DNA from: CAZBWS01 sp964495705
Lineage (GTDB): Bacteria > Pseudomonadota > Gammaproteobacteria > HTCC5015
DNA: 23,084 bases
Direction: 5' to 3'
Assembly: GCA_964495705.1 (NCBI GenBank)
Contig: CAZBWS010000039.1
Location: forward strand, 1 to 23,084
Under the pieces are notes generated by a model. That model was not told the origin of the DNA, made no database searches, and saw nothing but the letters and a program-made list of their open reading frames with translations. The position numbers and the translations under genes were made by a program. This document shows, in pieces, positions 1 through 7,854 of this stretch (positions within the stretch are counted from its first letter, which is position 1; every line of letters starts with the position of its first letter).

Positions 1-2
1 CG

Positions 3-1610
3 GCCATCCTTGATATTAGTGCAGCAGGGGTCGGCATGAGCAGTGGTGTCTTGGACAATCAAGGCATAGTTAATTTCAATGCGAGCGGCCAAATAGATAT
101 TGATACGCTAAATAATAGCGGCGCTTTAACGCTTAACTCAGGTACTTTGAATAGCGTCTCTACATATAACCAGAGCGCGGGTAGCACGACATTGAATGGC
201 GGCACCCTTCAGTCGTCATCTCCACTGACTTTTGCTGCGGGTGACTTGAGCTTTATTAGCGGTAATTTAAATGCGGATACGACGGTGGCCGGTACTTTTA
301 ATGTGCAGGGCAATATGGTGGCAAATAATGTACTAAATCTTGATGGTGTCGTTACTGTTGCTGGGTCAAATAGTTTGACCCTGACACAGGCTGGAGTACA
401 TGCAGGAGCATTGGCGATCAATGGCCAATTGACTACTGCGGCGAATCAAAGCTTCAATGGCGCTGTTTCGGGCGCAGGGCAAGTCACGCTAAATACGGGT
501 ACCAGTACGTTCGCAGGAGGTGTGACGGGTGTCTCTGCGAGTGTTAACAGCGCTGCGACGCTAATAGCGACAGGTGTGAGTGACTTTAATAACCTGAATG
601 TGCAAAGTGGTGCTACGCTGACCGCTGCTAATGATGTCAATGTTGCGGGTGCTTTGGCTCTTGATGGAGGTTCCATTAATGGTGCAGGTACTGCCGTGAA
701 TGCCAACAACGTTGCGCTAACAGCGAGCAGTGTGGTCAGCAAGGCCTTGCAAGTGAGTGGTGACATGTTGTGGTCGGCTGGCGATTTAAACCTTGCTGGC
801 AATGATCTTAGTATTGGCTCAGTGGCCACACTGAATATGACAAGTGCAAGCAGTATCTTGCAAGGCGCTATACAGAATCAAGGTACGGTCAATCTTGCTG
901 GCATTTTAGATGTAGCGAATGGGTACACGCAAACTGCGGGATTAACTCAGTTAAACGCAGGTACTTTGAAAGTCGCGAGCGTTGCTATTCAGGGCGGTAC
1001 TTTAGCGGGCAATGGCGACATTGATGGTAGTTTATTTATCAGCAATGCCACGCTCGCACCTGGTAACAGTGCTGGAGTGATTAATGTTAGCGGCAATTTG
1101 GATTTGGCGGAAAGCTCTAATTTAGAGCTAGAGCTAGGCGGACCAAGCCCATCCGATAGTGACCAGCTGATTGTGGCTGGCAACACGACGATTGACCCCA
1201 TGGCTAACTTAAACGTGGCATTAATCAATGGCTTTGAGTTGAGTGACGGTGATGTGTTCTCGCCCTTTAGTTACGCGAGTGTGAGCGGTGACTTTGGCAG
1301 CCAGAGCTTACCTGTAGATTTGAGTTCGAGTACAGGCCCTAGCAACTTAACCTTGCTAGCCACTATTACTGTGACGGAGGAAGTACCGGACGTTGTTACC
1401 CCTGAAGACGAAATTGATATAGCGAATGAAGTCGAAGGGGTTGCTGATGTGGATGATGAAATTGCAGAGCTGTTTGGCGAGTTTGAAGATGAGATAAATG
1501 ACTTGGAAGAAACGGGTTCTGAAGAAGACGAAGATGAGGGTGAAAAAGCGGAACTGACAGAAGAGAGTAGTGAGGAGAACCAATTCTCTGGCACATTAGT
1601 GTGTAGCTAA
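3..1610 (+). CDS. C-terminal part of a large repetitive beta-helix exoprotein (5' truncated by window edge)
   Basis: The reading frame is open from base 3, before the first ATG at 36, so this is the 3' end of a longer gene that starts outside the window. The visible ~535 residues are short Gly/Asn/Ser/Thr/Leu-rich repeats (LNNSGALTLNSGTL type), as in right-handed beta-helix passenger domains of filamentous-haemagglutinin (two-partner TpsA) or autotransporter proteins. A LAPGNSAGVINVSGNL segment followed by SDQLIVAGN resembles the end of such passengers. No autotransporter beta-barrel follows. Instead there is a ~65-residue, very acidic Glu/Asp tail ending FSGTLVCS, with the only visible cysteine second from last. 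Lack of a barrel favours a TpsA-like secreted protein needing a separate TpsB partner, which is not in the window. Role in adhesion is inferred from the family. Confidence 0.75.
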   Translation, partial: AILDISAAGVGMSSGVLDNQGIVNFNASGQIDIDTLNNSGALTLNSGTLNSVSTYNQSAGSTTLNGGTLQSSSPLTFAAGDLSFISGNLNADTTVAGTFNVQGNMVANNVLNLDGVVTVAGSNSLTLTQAGVHAGALAINGQLTTAANQSFNGAVSGAGQVTLNTGTSTFAGGVTGVSASVNSAATLIATGVSDFNNLNVQSGATLTAANDVNVAGALALDGGSINGAGTAVNANNVALTASSVVSKALQVSGDMLWSAGDLNLAGNDLSIGSVATLNMTSASSILQGAIQNQGTVNLAGILDVANGYTQTAGLTQLNAGTLKVASVAIQGGTLAGNGDIDGSLFISNATLAPGNSAGVINVSGNLDLAESSNLELELGGPSPSDSDQLIVAGNTTIDPMANLNVALINGFELSDGDVFSPFSYASVSGDFGSQSLPVDLSSSTGPSNLTLLATITVTEEVPDVVTPEDEIDIANEVEGVADVDDEIAELFGEFEDEINDLEETGSEEDEDEGEKAELTEESSEENQFSGTLVCS

Positions 1611-1634
1611 GTCAGCCTAATGAGTAAGTTGTGT

Positions 1635-1660
1635 AGGGCTCGGCGATGCGGGGCCTTTTT
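1635..1660 (+). terminator. Probable weak rho-independent terminator after the exoprotein gene
   Basis: A GC-rich hairpin (GGCTC paired with GGGCC, one G-U pair, 9-nt loop) is followed directly by TTTTT. It lies 25 bases after the exoprotein stop codon and upstream of the gcv promoter. The stem is short, so termination may be inefficient. Confidence 0.5.
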
Positions 1661-1707
1661 ATTGGCGTGCAATGCCTAGTGCTGACCTTTTGTTGCGTGG
1701 GCTGTGC

Positions 1708-1716
1708 TGGTATAGT
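1708..1716 (+). promoter_or_regulatory. Candidate extended -10 promoter of the gcv operon
   Basis: TGG followed by TATAGT matches an extended -10 element (TGnTATAAT). A start site about 7 bases downstream (near 1723) would begin the transcript just before the first glycine aptamer, the expected arrangement. No good -35 hexamer at standard spacing is visible, which is tolerated by extended -10 promoters. It implies a leader of roughly 430 nt before gcvT. Confidence 0.45.
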
Positions 1717-1735
1717 CCCGCACCTGGTGAAAGCC

Positions 1736-1830
1736 ATCTATGGGAGAGTGTCTCGTTCAGCGCTAATGACTGAATAGTGACCGCCGAAGGCGCAACCGCC
1801 CGGAAACGCTCAGGCAAATGGACCGTAGAT
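1736..1830 (+). promoter_or_regulatory. Glycine riboswitch, aptamer I
   Basis: The conserved glycine aptamer core is readable: GGGAGAG after the 5' P1 strand, then ACCGCCGAAGGCGCAA, then CTCAGGCAAA and GGACC. P1 is formed by ATCTATG (1736-1742) and CGTAGAT (1824-1830), seven pairs with one G-U. It is the first of two tandem aptamers directly upstream of the glycine cleavage genes, the classical target of this riboswitch. The ligand is glycine by family knowledge. In this class glycine binding usually turns expression on, but the direction here cannot be read from sequence. Confidence 0.93.
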
Positions 1831-1868
1831 CGCGATAGCTCTATGCTTACAGCATATCCGCATATCAC

Positions 1869-1978
1869 GCCAGTTCTGGAGAGTAGCCTCGCTTTAGTTA
1901 ATGCGGATAGGCTCACCGAAGGGGACGGATGCTGGTCTTAAGCAATCCAAATCTCTCAGGTACAGTGGACAGAAGGGC
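1869..1978 (+). promoter_or_regulatory. Glycine riboswitch, aptamer II
   Basis: The second aptamer follows a ~38-nt linker that holds a small hairpin (TATGC/GCATA). Core motifs are GGAGAG, CACCGAAGGGG and CTCTCAGGTACAGTGGACAGA. P1 is TTCTG (1874-1878) with CAGAA (1970-1974), extended by GCC/GGC across a bulge. The stem ahead of the CACCGAAGG motif and the GGATGCTGGTCTTAAGCAATCC arm differ in length from aptamer I, as is normal between tandem copies. Both copies keep their core motifs, so the pair looks functional. Confidence 0.92.
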
Positions 1979-1997
1979 TTCAAAACCAGTCTAAACT

Positions 1998-2104
1998 GAC
2001 TGAGTCGCGTGTATGCGGCGTTGAAGCACTTGCTGTGCTGCTCACGTACTTCAGTATGTTGCGCTGCTCTCAAGCACTCCGCCTGCTTAACACCTACTCA
2101 GCCA
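1998..2104 (+). repeat. Imperfect palindromic element in the riboswitch expression platform
   Basis: About 105 bases between aptamer II and gcvT form a nested imperfect palindrome. The outer arms begin CTGAGT (2000-2005) and end ACTCAG (2097-2102) and continue imperfectly for ~20 bases (GTGT...GGCG against CGCC...ACAC). Inside are a hairpin AGCAC/GTGCT (2026-2040) and an ACGTACT/AGTATGT hairpin (2044-2059, one G-U). The shape suggests a REP- or MITE-like dispersed repeat. No second copy is visible in the window, so 'repeat' is an inference from structure. It replaces or contains the expression platform, because no simple hairpin plus T-run lies between aptamer II and the start codon. Confidence 0.5.
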
Positions 2105-2149
2105 CTTTATTTCTGCTTTTGACGTTTTGATTAATTATTGGAGCAGATT

Positions 2150-3229
2150 ATGGCGCGCACGCCTTTGTACGACACCCATGTTGAAATGGGCGCTAAGATG
2201 GTTGATTTTGCTGGTTGGGATATGCCCATTCAGTATGTGGGTTTAATGGACGAGCATCACCAGGTCCGCAAGAATGCGGGCATGTTTGATGTCTCGCATA
2301 TGACGACGGTGGATCTGAATGGTTCACGCACGCGTGAGTTTTTATCCAAACTGGTTGCCAATGATATCGCTAAGGTGACGACCCCAGGCAAAGCCCTGTA
2401 TACCACTATGCTAAATGAGCAGGGTGGCGTGATAGATGATTTGATTATCTATTTTATGACCGAAGACTGGTTCCGTTTAGTGGTTAATGCAGGCACACGG
2501 GAAAAAGATCTAGCGTGGATCACTAAGCAAGCAGAAGACTTTGATGTTGGCGTGCGTGAGCGCGATGAATTTGCCATGATTGCGGTACAGGGGCCAAAGG
2601 CGATTGAAAAAGCACTGCAAGTTTTACCCAATGAAATTGCCGCACAGGTGCAAGCATTGTCTCGCTTTGAAGCGGCCGAGTTGGCGGGATTTTTTATTGC
2701 TCGCACCGGCTATACTGGCGAAGACGGTTTGGAGATTTTATTGCCCGCCGCTGCCGCTACTGATTTTTGGAAGGCCTTGAAGCAAGTGGGTGTTGAGCCA
2801 ATTGGTCTGGGTGCTCGCGATACTTTGCGCTTAGAAGCGGGTATGAATCTTTACGGCAACGATATGACCGAAGAGACGAGCCCCTTAGTGTCTGGCCTAG
2901 GCTGGACGGTAGCAATGAAAGATGAACGTGAGTTTATTGGCCGTGCAGCGCTGGCTGCCGAAAAAGAGTCTGGCGTTCAGCAAAAGCTGACGGGCGTCAT
3001 CTTAGAGGGCCGAGGTGTAATGCGCGGCCATCAGAAGGTGTTCCAAAATGGCGAGCCCGTTGGCGAGCTTACATCGGGCGGATTCTCACCTACACTCAAA
3101 CAATCCATAGGCTTTGCCCGCATTGATAAAGCGGTGGAAGGCATAGTAGACATACAAATTCGCAATAAAATGGTGGCTGCCAAAGTGGTTAAATACCCCT
3201 TTGTGCGCGACGGCCAACCCTGCGTTTAA
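2150..3229 (+). CDS. gcvT: Aminomethyltransferase (glycine cleavage T-protein)
   Basis: T-protein transfers the methylene unit from aminomethyl-lipoyl-H-protein to tetrahydrofolate and releases ammonia. The 359-residue product is colinear with E. coli GcvT (~364 aa), with recognisable segments MVDFAGWDMPIQY, MFDVSHM, GGVIDDLI (acidic pair at residues 96-97), TGYTGEDGLEI and GLGARDTLRLEAGMNLYG. I chose ATG 2150 rather than the in-frame TTG at 2138: a GGAG at 2140-2143 is spaced 6 bases from the ATG, and the protein then begins MARTPLYDTH like its homologues. It is the first gene of gcvT-gcvH-gcvPA-gcvPB and is preceded by the glycine riboswitch. Confidence 0.97.
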   Translation: MARTPLYDTHVEMGAKMVDFAGWDMPIQYVGLMDEHHQVRKNAGMFDVSHMTTVDLNGSRTREFLSKLVANDIAKVTTPGKALYTTMLNEQGGVIDDLIIYFMTEDWFRLVVNAGTREKDLAWITKQAEDFDVGVRERDEFAMIAVQGPKAIEKALQVLPNEIAAQVQALSRFEAAELAGFFIARTGYTGEDGLEILLPAAAATDFWKALKQVGVEPIGLGARDTLRLEAGMNLYGNDMTEETSPLVSGLGWTVAMKDEREFIGRAALAAEKESGVQQKLTGVILEGRGVMRGHQKVFQNGEPVGELTSGGFSPTLKQSIGFARIDKAVEGIVDIQIRNKMVAAKVVKYPFVRDGQPCV

Positions 3230-3266
3230 CAAGACATTAGATATTCAATAAAACTGGAGATTAAAA

Positions 3267-3656
3267 ATGAGCAATCTACCTACAGAATTAAAGTATGCAA
3301 CATCCCACGAGTGGATCCGCCAAGAAGAAGGCGACATCTATATTGTTGGTATTACTGATCACGCCCAGGAAGCACTCGGCGATATCGTATTTGTTGAGCC
3401 CGCAGAAACAGGTGACGAGTTAGAAGCTGGCGATGCCGCTTCTGTGGTTGAGTCTGTGAAAGCTGCATCAGATATTTACGCACCTGTTGGTGGTGAAATT
3501 ATTGAATTTAACGAAGAGTTAGAAGACTCCCCTGAGATGGTGAACGACGAGCCTTATGACGGCGGCTGGCTGTTTAAAATCAAAGTGTCTGACGCTACTG
3601 AGTTAGACAACTTGCTCGATGCTGATGCCTATCAGGCTCAAATTGACGCTGAGTAA
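3267..3656 (+). CDS. gcvH: Glycine cleavage system H-protein (lipoyl carrier)
   Basis: H-protein carries the aminomethyl intermediate on a lipoyl arm among the P, T and L proteins. The 129-residue length is standard. The lipoylation motif is ESVKAAS with the modified lysine at residue 65, inside a typical lipoyl beta-hammerhead (GDELEAGDAASV to YAPVGGEI). The N-terminus (ELKYATSHEWIR) is the usual family start. A TGGAG ribosome-binding site lies at 3255-3259, 7 bases before ATG. The 37-base gap to gcvT fits one operon. Confidence 0.97.
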   Translation: MSNLPTELKYATSHEWIRQEEGDIYIVGITDHAQEALGDIVFVEPAETGDELEAGDAASVVESVKAASDIYAPVGGEIIEFNEELEDSPEMVNDEPYDGGWLFKIKVSDATELDNLLDADAYQAQIDAE

Positions 3657-3696
3657 AATTAATAATTGTTCAAACTAAAAGAGCCGAGATATATCC

Positions 3697-5070
3697 ATGC
3701 CCTTTATCCCCCATACTGATGATGAAATTCGCCAGATGCTCGACAGCATCGGCGTTAATACAATTGAAGACTTGTTTGATGAGATTCCTGGCGAGCTGCG
3801 AATTGGCGAGTTGGCTGCAATCCCAGAAGCCTTGGATGAGATGCAAGTTAATCGCCTGATGGCAGAACGCGCAGAGTTGGATAAAGGTGCATTAAACTTT
3901 ATTGGTGCAGGTGCTTATGAGCACCATATCCCCGCTGCGGTTTGGCAGATCACTACCCGAGGTGAATTTTATAGCGCTTATACACCTTATCAGGCGGAGG
4001 CTTCCCAGGGCACGCTGCAACTGATTTATGAATACCAGACGATGATGGCGGGGCTGACGGGTATGGATGTCTCCAATGCTTCGATGTATGACGGGGCTTC
4101 TGCGGTTGCTGAATCGGTGTTGATGGCGATTCGCGCCAATCGCAAATCCAAGTCTAAGCGCATCTTGATGCCAGCAACGGTAAACCCGCTGTACCGCGAC
4201 ACAACAGAGGCGATAGTCACTAACCAAAATGTTGAATTAGTTAACCTGCCTTATGACGCGGCCACGGGCACGTTGCAGCTAGATAGTTTGGACCAGTACG
4301 TGGGTGAAGACATTGCTGCCATCGTAATTCAGCAGCCGAATTTCTTTGGCTCTTTAGAAGATGTGGACGCCATTACTGATTGGGCGCACGCGAACAGTAT
4401 TATTGTTATCGGTGTATGTAATCCTTTGGCTTTAACACTCATCGCTCCCCAAGGTGAATGGGGCGAAAATGGTGCGGATATCGCCTGTGGTGATGGTCAA
4501 CCATTGGGTGCACCACTGGCCTCTGGGGGGCCGTATTATGGCTATATGTGTTGCAAGCAAAAAATTGTTCGCCAGATGCCAGGGCGCATCATTGGACGCA
4601 CTGTTGACCTAGATGGTAAAGAAGGGTTTGCATTAACCCTACAGGCGCGCGAACAACATATTCGCCGCTCTAAGGCGACGTCAAACATCTGTACTAACCA
4701 AGGTTTAGTGGTTACTGCTTCTACCATTCATATGTCTATTATGGGGCCTGCGGGTTTGACGCGTCAGGCCGAGCTTAGCCATAGCAATACTCAAGCCCTA
4801 GCCGCAAAACTGTCTGCGATTGATGGCGTAGAGTTAGCCTTTAATGGACCCAGTTTCCACGAGGTGGTTGTGAAACTGAATAAAGCTGCTGAAATGGTTT
4901 TAGCCGCATTAGCAGAACAGGATATTTTAGGCGGTTATAACTTGTCTGAGTTTTATCCTGAATTAGGTGATGCTATTTTAATTTGTGCCACAGAAACGAA
5001 AACAGAAGCTGACTTGATGCGCTATGCGGATAGTTTGGCAGATGTACTTAACAACGCCGCAGCGGCTTAA
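3697..5070 (+). CDS. gcvPA: Glycine dehydrogenase (decarboxylating) subunit 1, split P-protein
   Basis: This 457-residue protein is the N-terminal half of glycine decarboxylase as a separate subunit. Diagnostic segments are FIGAGAYEHHIPAAVWQI, YTPYQAEASQGTLQLIYEYQ, MYDGASAVAE and the GPYYGYM loop. It does not carry the catalytic PLP lysine and must pair with GcvPB encoded next. In E. coli and Pseudomonas both halves are one chain of about 950 residues, so the split form is the notable point. The start ATG has only a weak GAG-type ribosome-binding site (AAGAGCCGAGA). The gene follows gcvH by 40 bases. Confidence 0.96.
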   Translation: MPFIPHTDDEIRQMLDSIGVNTIEDLFDEIPGELRIGELAAIPEALDEMQVNRLMAERAELDKGALNFIGAGAYEHHIPAAVWQITTRGEFYSAYTPYQAEASQGTLQLIYEYQTMMAGLTGMDVSNASMYDGASAVAESVLMAIRANRKSKSKRILMPATVNPLYRDTTEAIVTNQNVELVNLPYDAATGTLQLDSLDQYVGEDIAAIVIQQPNFFGSLEDVDAITDWAHANSIIVIGVCNPLALTLIAPQGEWGENGADIACGDGQPLGAPLASGGPYYGYMCCKQKIVRQMPGRIIGRTVDLDGKEGFALTLQAREQHIRRSKATSNICTNQGLVVTASTIHMSIMGPAGLTRQAELSHSNTQALAAKLSAIDGVELAFNGPSFHEVVVKLNKAAEMVLAALAEQDILGGYNLSEFYPELGDAILICATETKTEADLMRYADSLADVLNNAAAA

Positions 5071-5079
5071 GGAGATACC

Positions 5080-6543
5080 ATGTTGATATTTGAACACGCG
5101 GTTAAAGGCCGTTCTGCTGTTGCACAAAAGCCTGCGGCAGCGGACTTAGCTGCTAGTAATATACCTGCTCAATTCAAGCGCAAATCGGCATTGAATAGCA
5201 GTATCCCTGAGGTGTCTGAATTACAAGCTGTACGCCACTATACGAACTTGTCACAAAAGAATTTTTCGATTGATACCCAGTTCTACCCCTTGGGTTCGTG
5301 CACGATGAAGTACAACCCTCGCGCCTGTAACTCTACGGCATCATTGCCAGGTATTATTGATCGTCACCCACTGGCCCCTGCGAGTCACTCACAAGGCTAC
5401 TTGTCGATCATGCATGACTTACAGGAAATGCTAAAAGAAGTTACAGGTATGCAGGGAGTTTCACTAACCCCGATGGCGGGTGCGCAGGGTGAATTTGCTG
5501 GTATTGCTATGATTCGTGCCTACCATGATGAGCGTGGAGATAATGAACGCTCAGAGATTTTGGTGCCCAATGCTGCCCACGGAACCAACCCCGCCACGGC
5601 CATCATGTGTGGCTATAAAGTGCGTGAAATACCCACACTAGACTGTGGTGATGTTGATGTTGATGCACTTAAAGAAGCGGTTGGCCCGCAGACCGCGGGT
5701 ATTATGTTAACCAACCCTTCCACCTGTGGTGTATTTGAGCGTCGCATTAAAGAGATATCTCAGATCGTGCACGAAGTAGGTGGCTTGTTGTACTACGACG
5801 GCGCTAACTTAAATGCGATTTTGGGCAAGGTTCGCCCAGGGGACATGGGCTTTGATGTCATTCATATGAATTTGCATAAAACCTTCTCTACACCCCATGG
5901 TGGTGGTGGCCCAGGCTCAGGTGCTATTGGTTGCTCTGAGCGTCTATTGCCTTATATGCCGACGCCGATAGTGGGCAAAGAAGGTGATGCCTATCGCTTT
6001 TTGACTAAACAAGACTTGCCTAAGTCGATTGGCAGATTATCCGCATTTGCAGGTAATGCTGGCGTATTGATGCGCGCCTATGTTTATATGCGTATGTTGG
6101 GGCGTGTTGGCATGCACCGCGTATCCGAATTTGCTGCATTGAATGCTAACTATATGGCTGCAGAAATGGCTAAGAAGGGCTTTCAGCTCGCCTTTCCAGG
6201 GCGCCGTGCAACACATGAGTTTATTGTTACGCTGAAAACTGAAGCGAAAGACTTAGGCGTGAATGCGAAGTCATTTGGTAAGCGCTTGCTAGACAAGAAT
6301 TATCACGCGCCAACAACGTATTTCCCATTGCATGTGCCTGAATGCTTGTTGATTGAGCCGACAGAAACGGAAGCCAAGGAAGACCTGGATGGCTTTATTG
6401 AGGCGATGGTAGAAATTTTAGCGGAAGCTAAGAGCGACCCAGAAATGGTGAATCTTGCGCCTTATACACAGCCTGTACGTCAGCTGGATGATGTGAAGGC
6501 AGCTAAGGAGTTAGACCTAACCTGGAAACCCTCGATCGTGTAG
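5080..6543 (+). CDS. gcvPB: Glycine dehydrogenase (decarboxylating) subunit 2, split P-protein
   Basis: This 487-residue subunit supplies the catalytic PLP site of glycine decarboxylase. The Schiff-base lysine is K267 in HMNLHKTFSTPHGGGGPG, and NAAHGTNPATA and YYDGANLNAILG are typical of the fold type I core. The N-terminal FYPLGSCTMKYNPR is a P-protein signature. It starts 9 bases after gcvPA behind a strong AAGGAG site, consistent with stoichiometric translation of the heteromer. With GcvT and GcvH it completes the cleavage system except the L-protein (lipoamide dehydrogenase), which is usually encoded elsewhere. Confidence 0.97.
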   Translation: MLIFEHAVKGRSAVAQKPAAADLAASNIPAQFKRKSALNSSIPEVSELQAVRHYTNLSQKNFSIDTQFYPLGSCTMKYNPRACNSTASLPGIIDRHPLAPASHSQGYLSIMHDLQEMLKEVTGMQGVSLTPMAGAQGEFAGIAMIRAYHDERGDNERSEILVPNAAHGTNPATAIMCGYKVREIPTLDCGDVDVDALKEAVGPQTAGIMLTNPSTCGVFERRIKEISQIVHEVGGLLYYDGANLNAILGKVRPGDMGFDVIHMNLHKTFSTPHGGGGPGSGAIGCSERLLPYMPTPIVGKEGDAYRFLTKQDLPKSIGRLSAFAGNAGVLMRAYVYMRMLGRVGMHRVSEFAALNANYMAAEMAKKGFQLAFPGRRATHEFIVTLKTEAKDLGVNAKSFGKRLLDKNYHAPTTYFPLHVPECLLIEPTETEAKEDLDGFIEAMVEILAEAKSDPEMVNLAPYTQPVRQLDDVKAAKELDLTWKPSIV

Positions 6544-6557
6544 CGTAAGGCGTTTTC

Positions 6558-6587
6558 AAAAAGGCGGCTACAGGCCGCCTTTTTTGT
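6558..6587 (+). terminator. Strong rho-independent terminator of the gcv operon
   Basis: A perfect stem AAGGCGGC/GCCGCCTT (6561-6568 and 6574-6581) with a 5-base loop is followed by a T-run. The stem is flanked by A and T runs on both sides, so it could work in either direction, but only the gcv operon ends here. Confidence 0.92.
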
Positions 6588-6656
6588 TAGAAATGCTCTT
6601 TGGGGAATGACTGCAATTCTGTTAAGGTCGAACTACAACAATATTGGGGGGACGGC

Positions 6657-7850
6657 GTGTCAGAATCTAAGCAGACATTAGATCAGGTACAACTAGAGCA
6701 AAAAATTCACGCCGAACAGGTGAATAGCTTGTATAGCCAAGCCCCTGCGGCTTTTGTTATGGAGCTGCTAGTTGCAAGTTTTATTGCTCTTAGTGTTTCT
6801 AGTCAAGTAGGGAATAGAGCCGCTTTATTTTGGTGGCTGTTTATGGTCTGTTTCTCTGCCGCTGATTTTTTTGCCTATATCGCCTATAAGTCTAAGCCTG
6901 AAAATTACGATAACCCCTCTTTATGGTTTAAGGTATTTCTAACTAGCGTAGTAATGATCAGTAGTGCCTGGGGCTTTGGCGGTCTCTATTTGCTGACTAA
7001 GCTGGATCTGTCCTACCAGGTGTTTATGGTGGCTATTATGGCAATGATTGCGGGAGCCGCCGTTGCTGCCTTATCGTTGCGCTGTATTTCCTTGTGCTTG
7101 TTTTTGTTTTTTAGTTTATCGCCCATCATAGTTTGGCTGATTTTCTTTGGCACTGAGACAGTACATGTGTTGATTGCTAGTGTATTAGCTCCCTATGGCT
7201 TGGCCTTGGCAGTGGGCGGTTTTCAGTTAAGTCGACAGGTGCGTGAGTCTCTGCGCCTGCGCTTTGAGAATGAAGAGTTAGCTGATTCCTTGAAAAATAG
7301 TAACGGCCGCCTTAAGTCTCTAAATCAAGAATTAATCTTGTTGTCCTCTACTGATGCATTGACTCAAGTCGCTAATCGCCGATATTTTGATGAGCGCTTA
7401 GAAAAAGAGTGGCGCCGTATAGTGCGCGAGAAAGGCGAGCTGGCAATTGTGATGATAGACGTCGACCACTTTAAGCTCTATAACGACTCTTTGGGGCATC
7501 AGCAGGGAGATATTTGTTTACGCAAGGTCGCTTTATGCATCCGCGATTCACTGCGTCGCCCCGCAGATATCGTGGCACGCTATGGTGGCGAAGAATTTAT
7601 TTTATTGCTGCCAAATACCACCCGTGAAGGTGCGGTTAGAGTAGCGGAAATGGTGCGAGAAAATGTGATTAATTTAGACCTTCCTCACCCATCTTCGGAA
7701 ACACTGGAAATGATTACAGTGAGTATCGGTATAGGTTTTACTCAGCCAGAGGAAGATAGCCTACGCCGTGACATTATTGCTGCAGCGGATAAGGCGTTGT
7801 ATCAATCAAAGACCTCTGGGCGAAATAAAGTGAGTTTGAAAGCGCTGTAG
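6657..7850 (+). CDS. Membrane-anchored GGDEF diguanylate cyclase
   Basis: The protein should make cyclic di-GMP from two GTP at the inner membrane. The N-terminal ~200 residues contain about six hydrophobic segments (for example ELLVASFIALSV, WWLFMVCFSAADFFAYIAY, VFMVAIMAMIAGAAVAALSL), then a short helical linker, then a C-terminal GGDEF domain. The active-site loop is GGEEF at residues 310-314, and an RxxD product-inhibition site (R301-D304) lies five residues before it. Both are intact, so an active, feedback-inhibited enzyme is expected. I prefer GTG 6657, preceded by a G-rich Shine-Dalgarno run, over the in-frame TTG at 6600, which has none. The sensor region is not a family I can name. 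Confidence 0.88.
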   Translation: MSESKQTLDQVQLEQKIHAEQVNSLYSQAPAAFVMELLVASFIALSVSSQVGNRAALFWWLFMVCFSAADFFAYIAYKSKPENYDNPSLWFKVFLTSVVMISSAWGFGGLYLLTKLDLSYQVFMVAIMAMIAGAAVAALSLRCISLCLFLFFSLSPIIVWLIFFGTETVHVLIASVLAPYGLALAVGGFQLSRQVRESLRLRFENEELADSLKNSNGRLKSLNQELILLSSTDALTQVANRRYFDERLEKEWRRIVREKGELAIVMIDVDHFKLYNDSLGHQQGDICLRKVALCIRDSLRRPADIVARYGGEEFILLLPNTTREGAVRVAEMVRENVINLDLPHPSSETLEMITVSIGIGFTQPEEDSLRRDIIAAADKALYQSKTSGRNKVSLKAL

Positions 7851-7854
7851 TGCT

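Noticed and set aside
1271..1594. Overlapping Ser-rich and His/Leu-rich minus-strand frames
   Set aside because: They are complements of the acidic Glu/Asp codons of the exoprotein tail; low complexity without independent signals.
1659..1916. Minus-strand 85-codon frame across the gcv leader
   Set aside because: It lies over the tandem glycine aptamers, whose conserved RNA motifs explain the sequence, and it has no ribosome-binding site or family features.
6600..6656. TTG 6600 as start of the diguanylate cyclase
   Set aside because: No Shine-Dalgarno precedes it, whereas GTG 6657 has a G-rich site, and the additional residues look non-coding.
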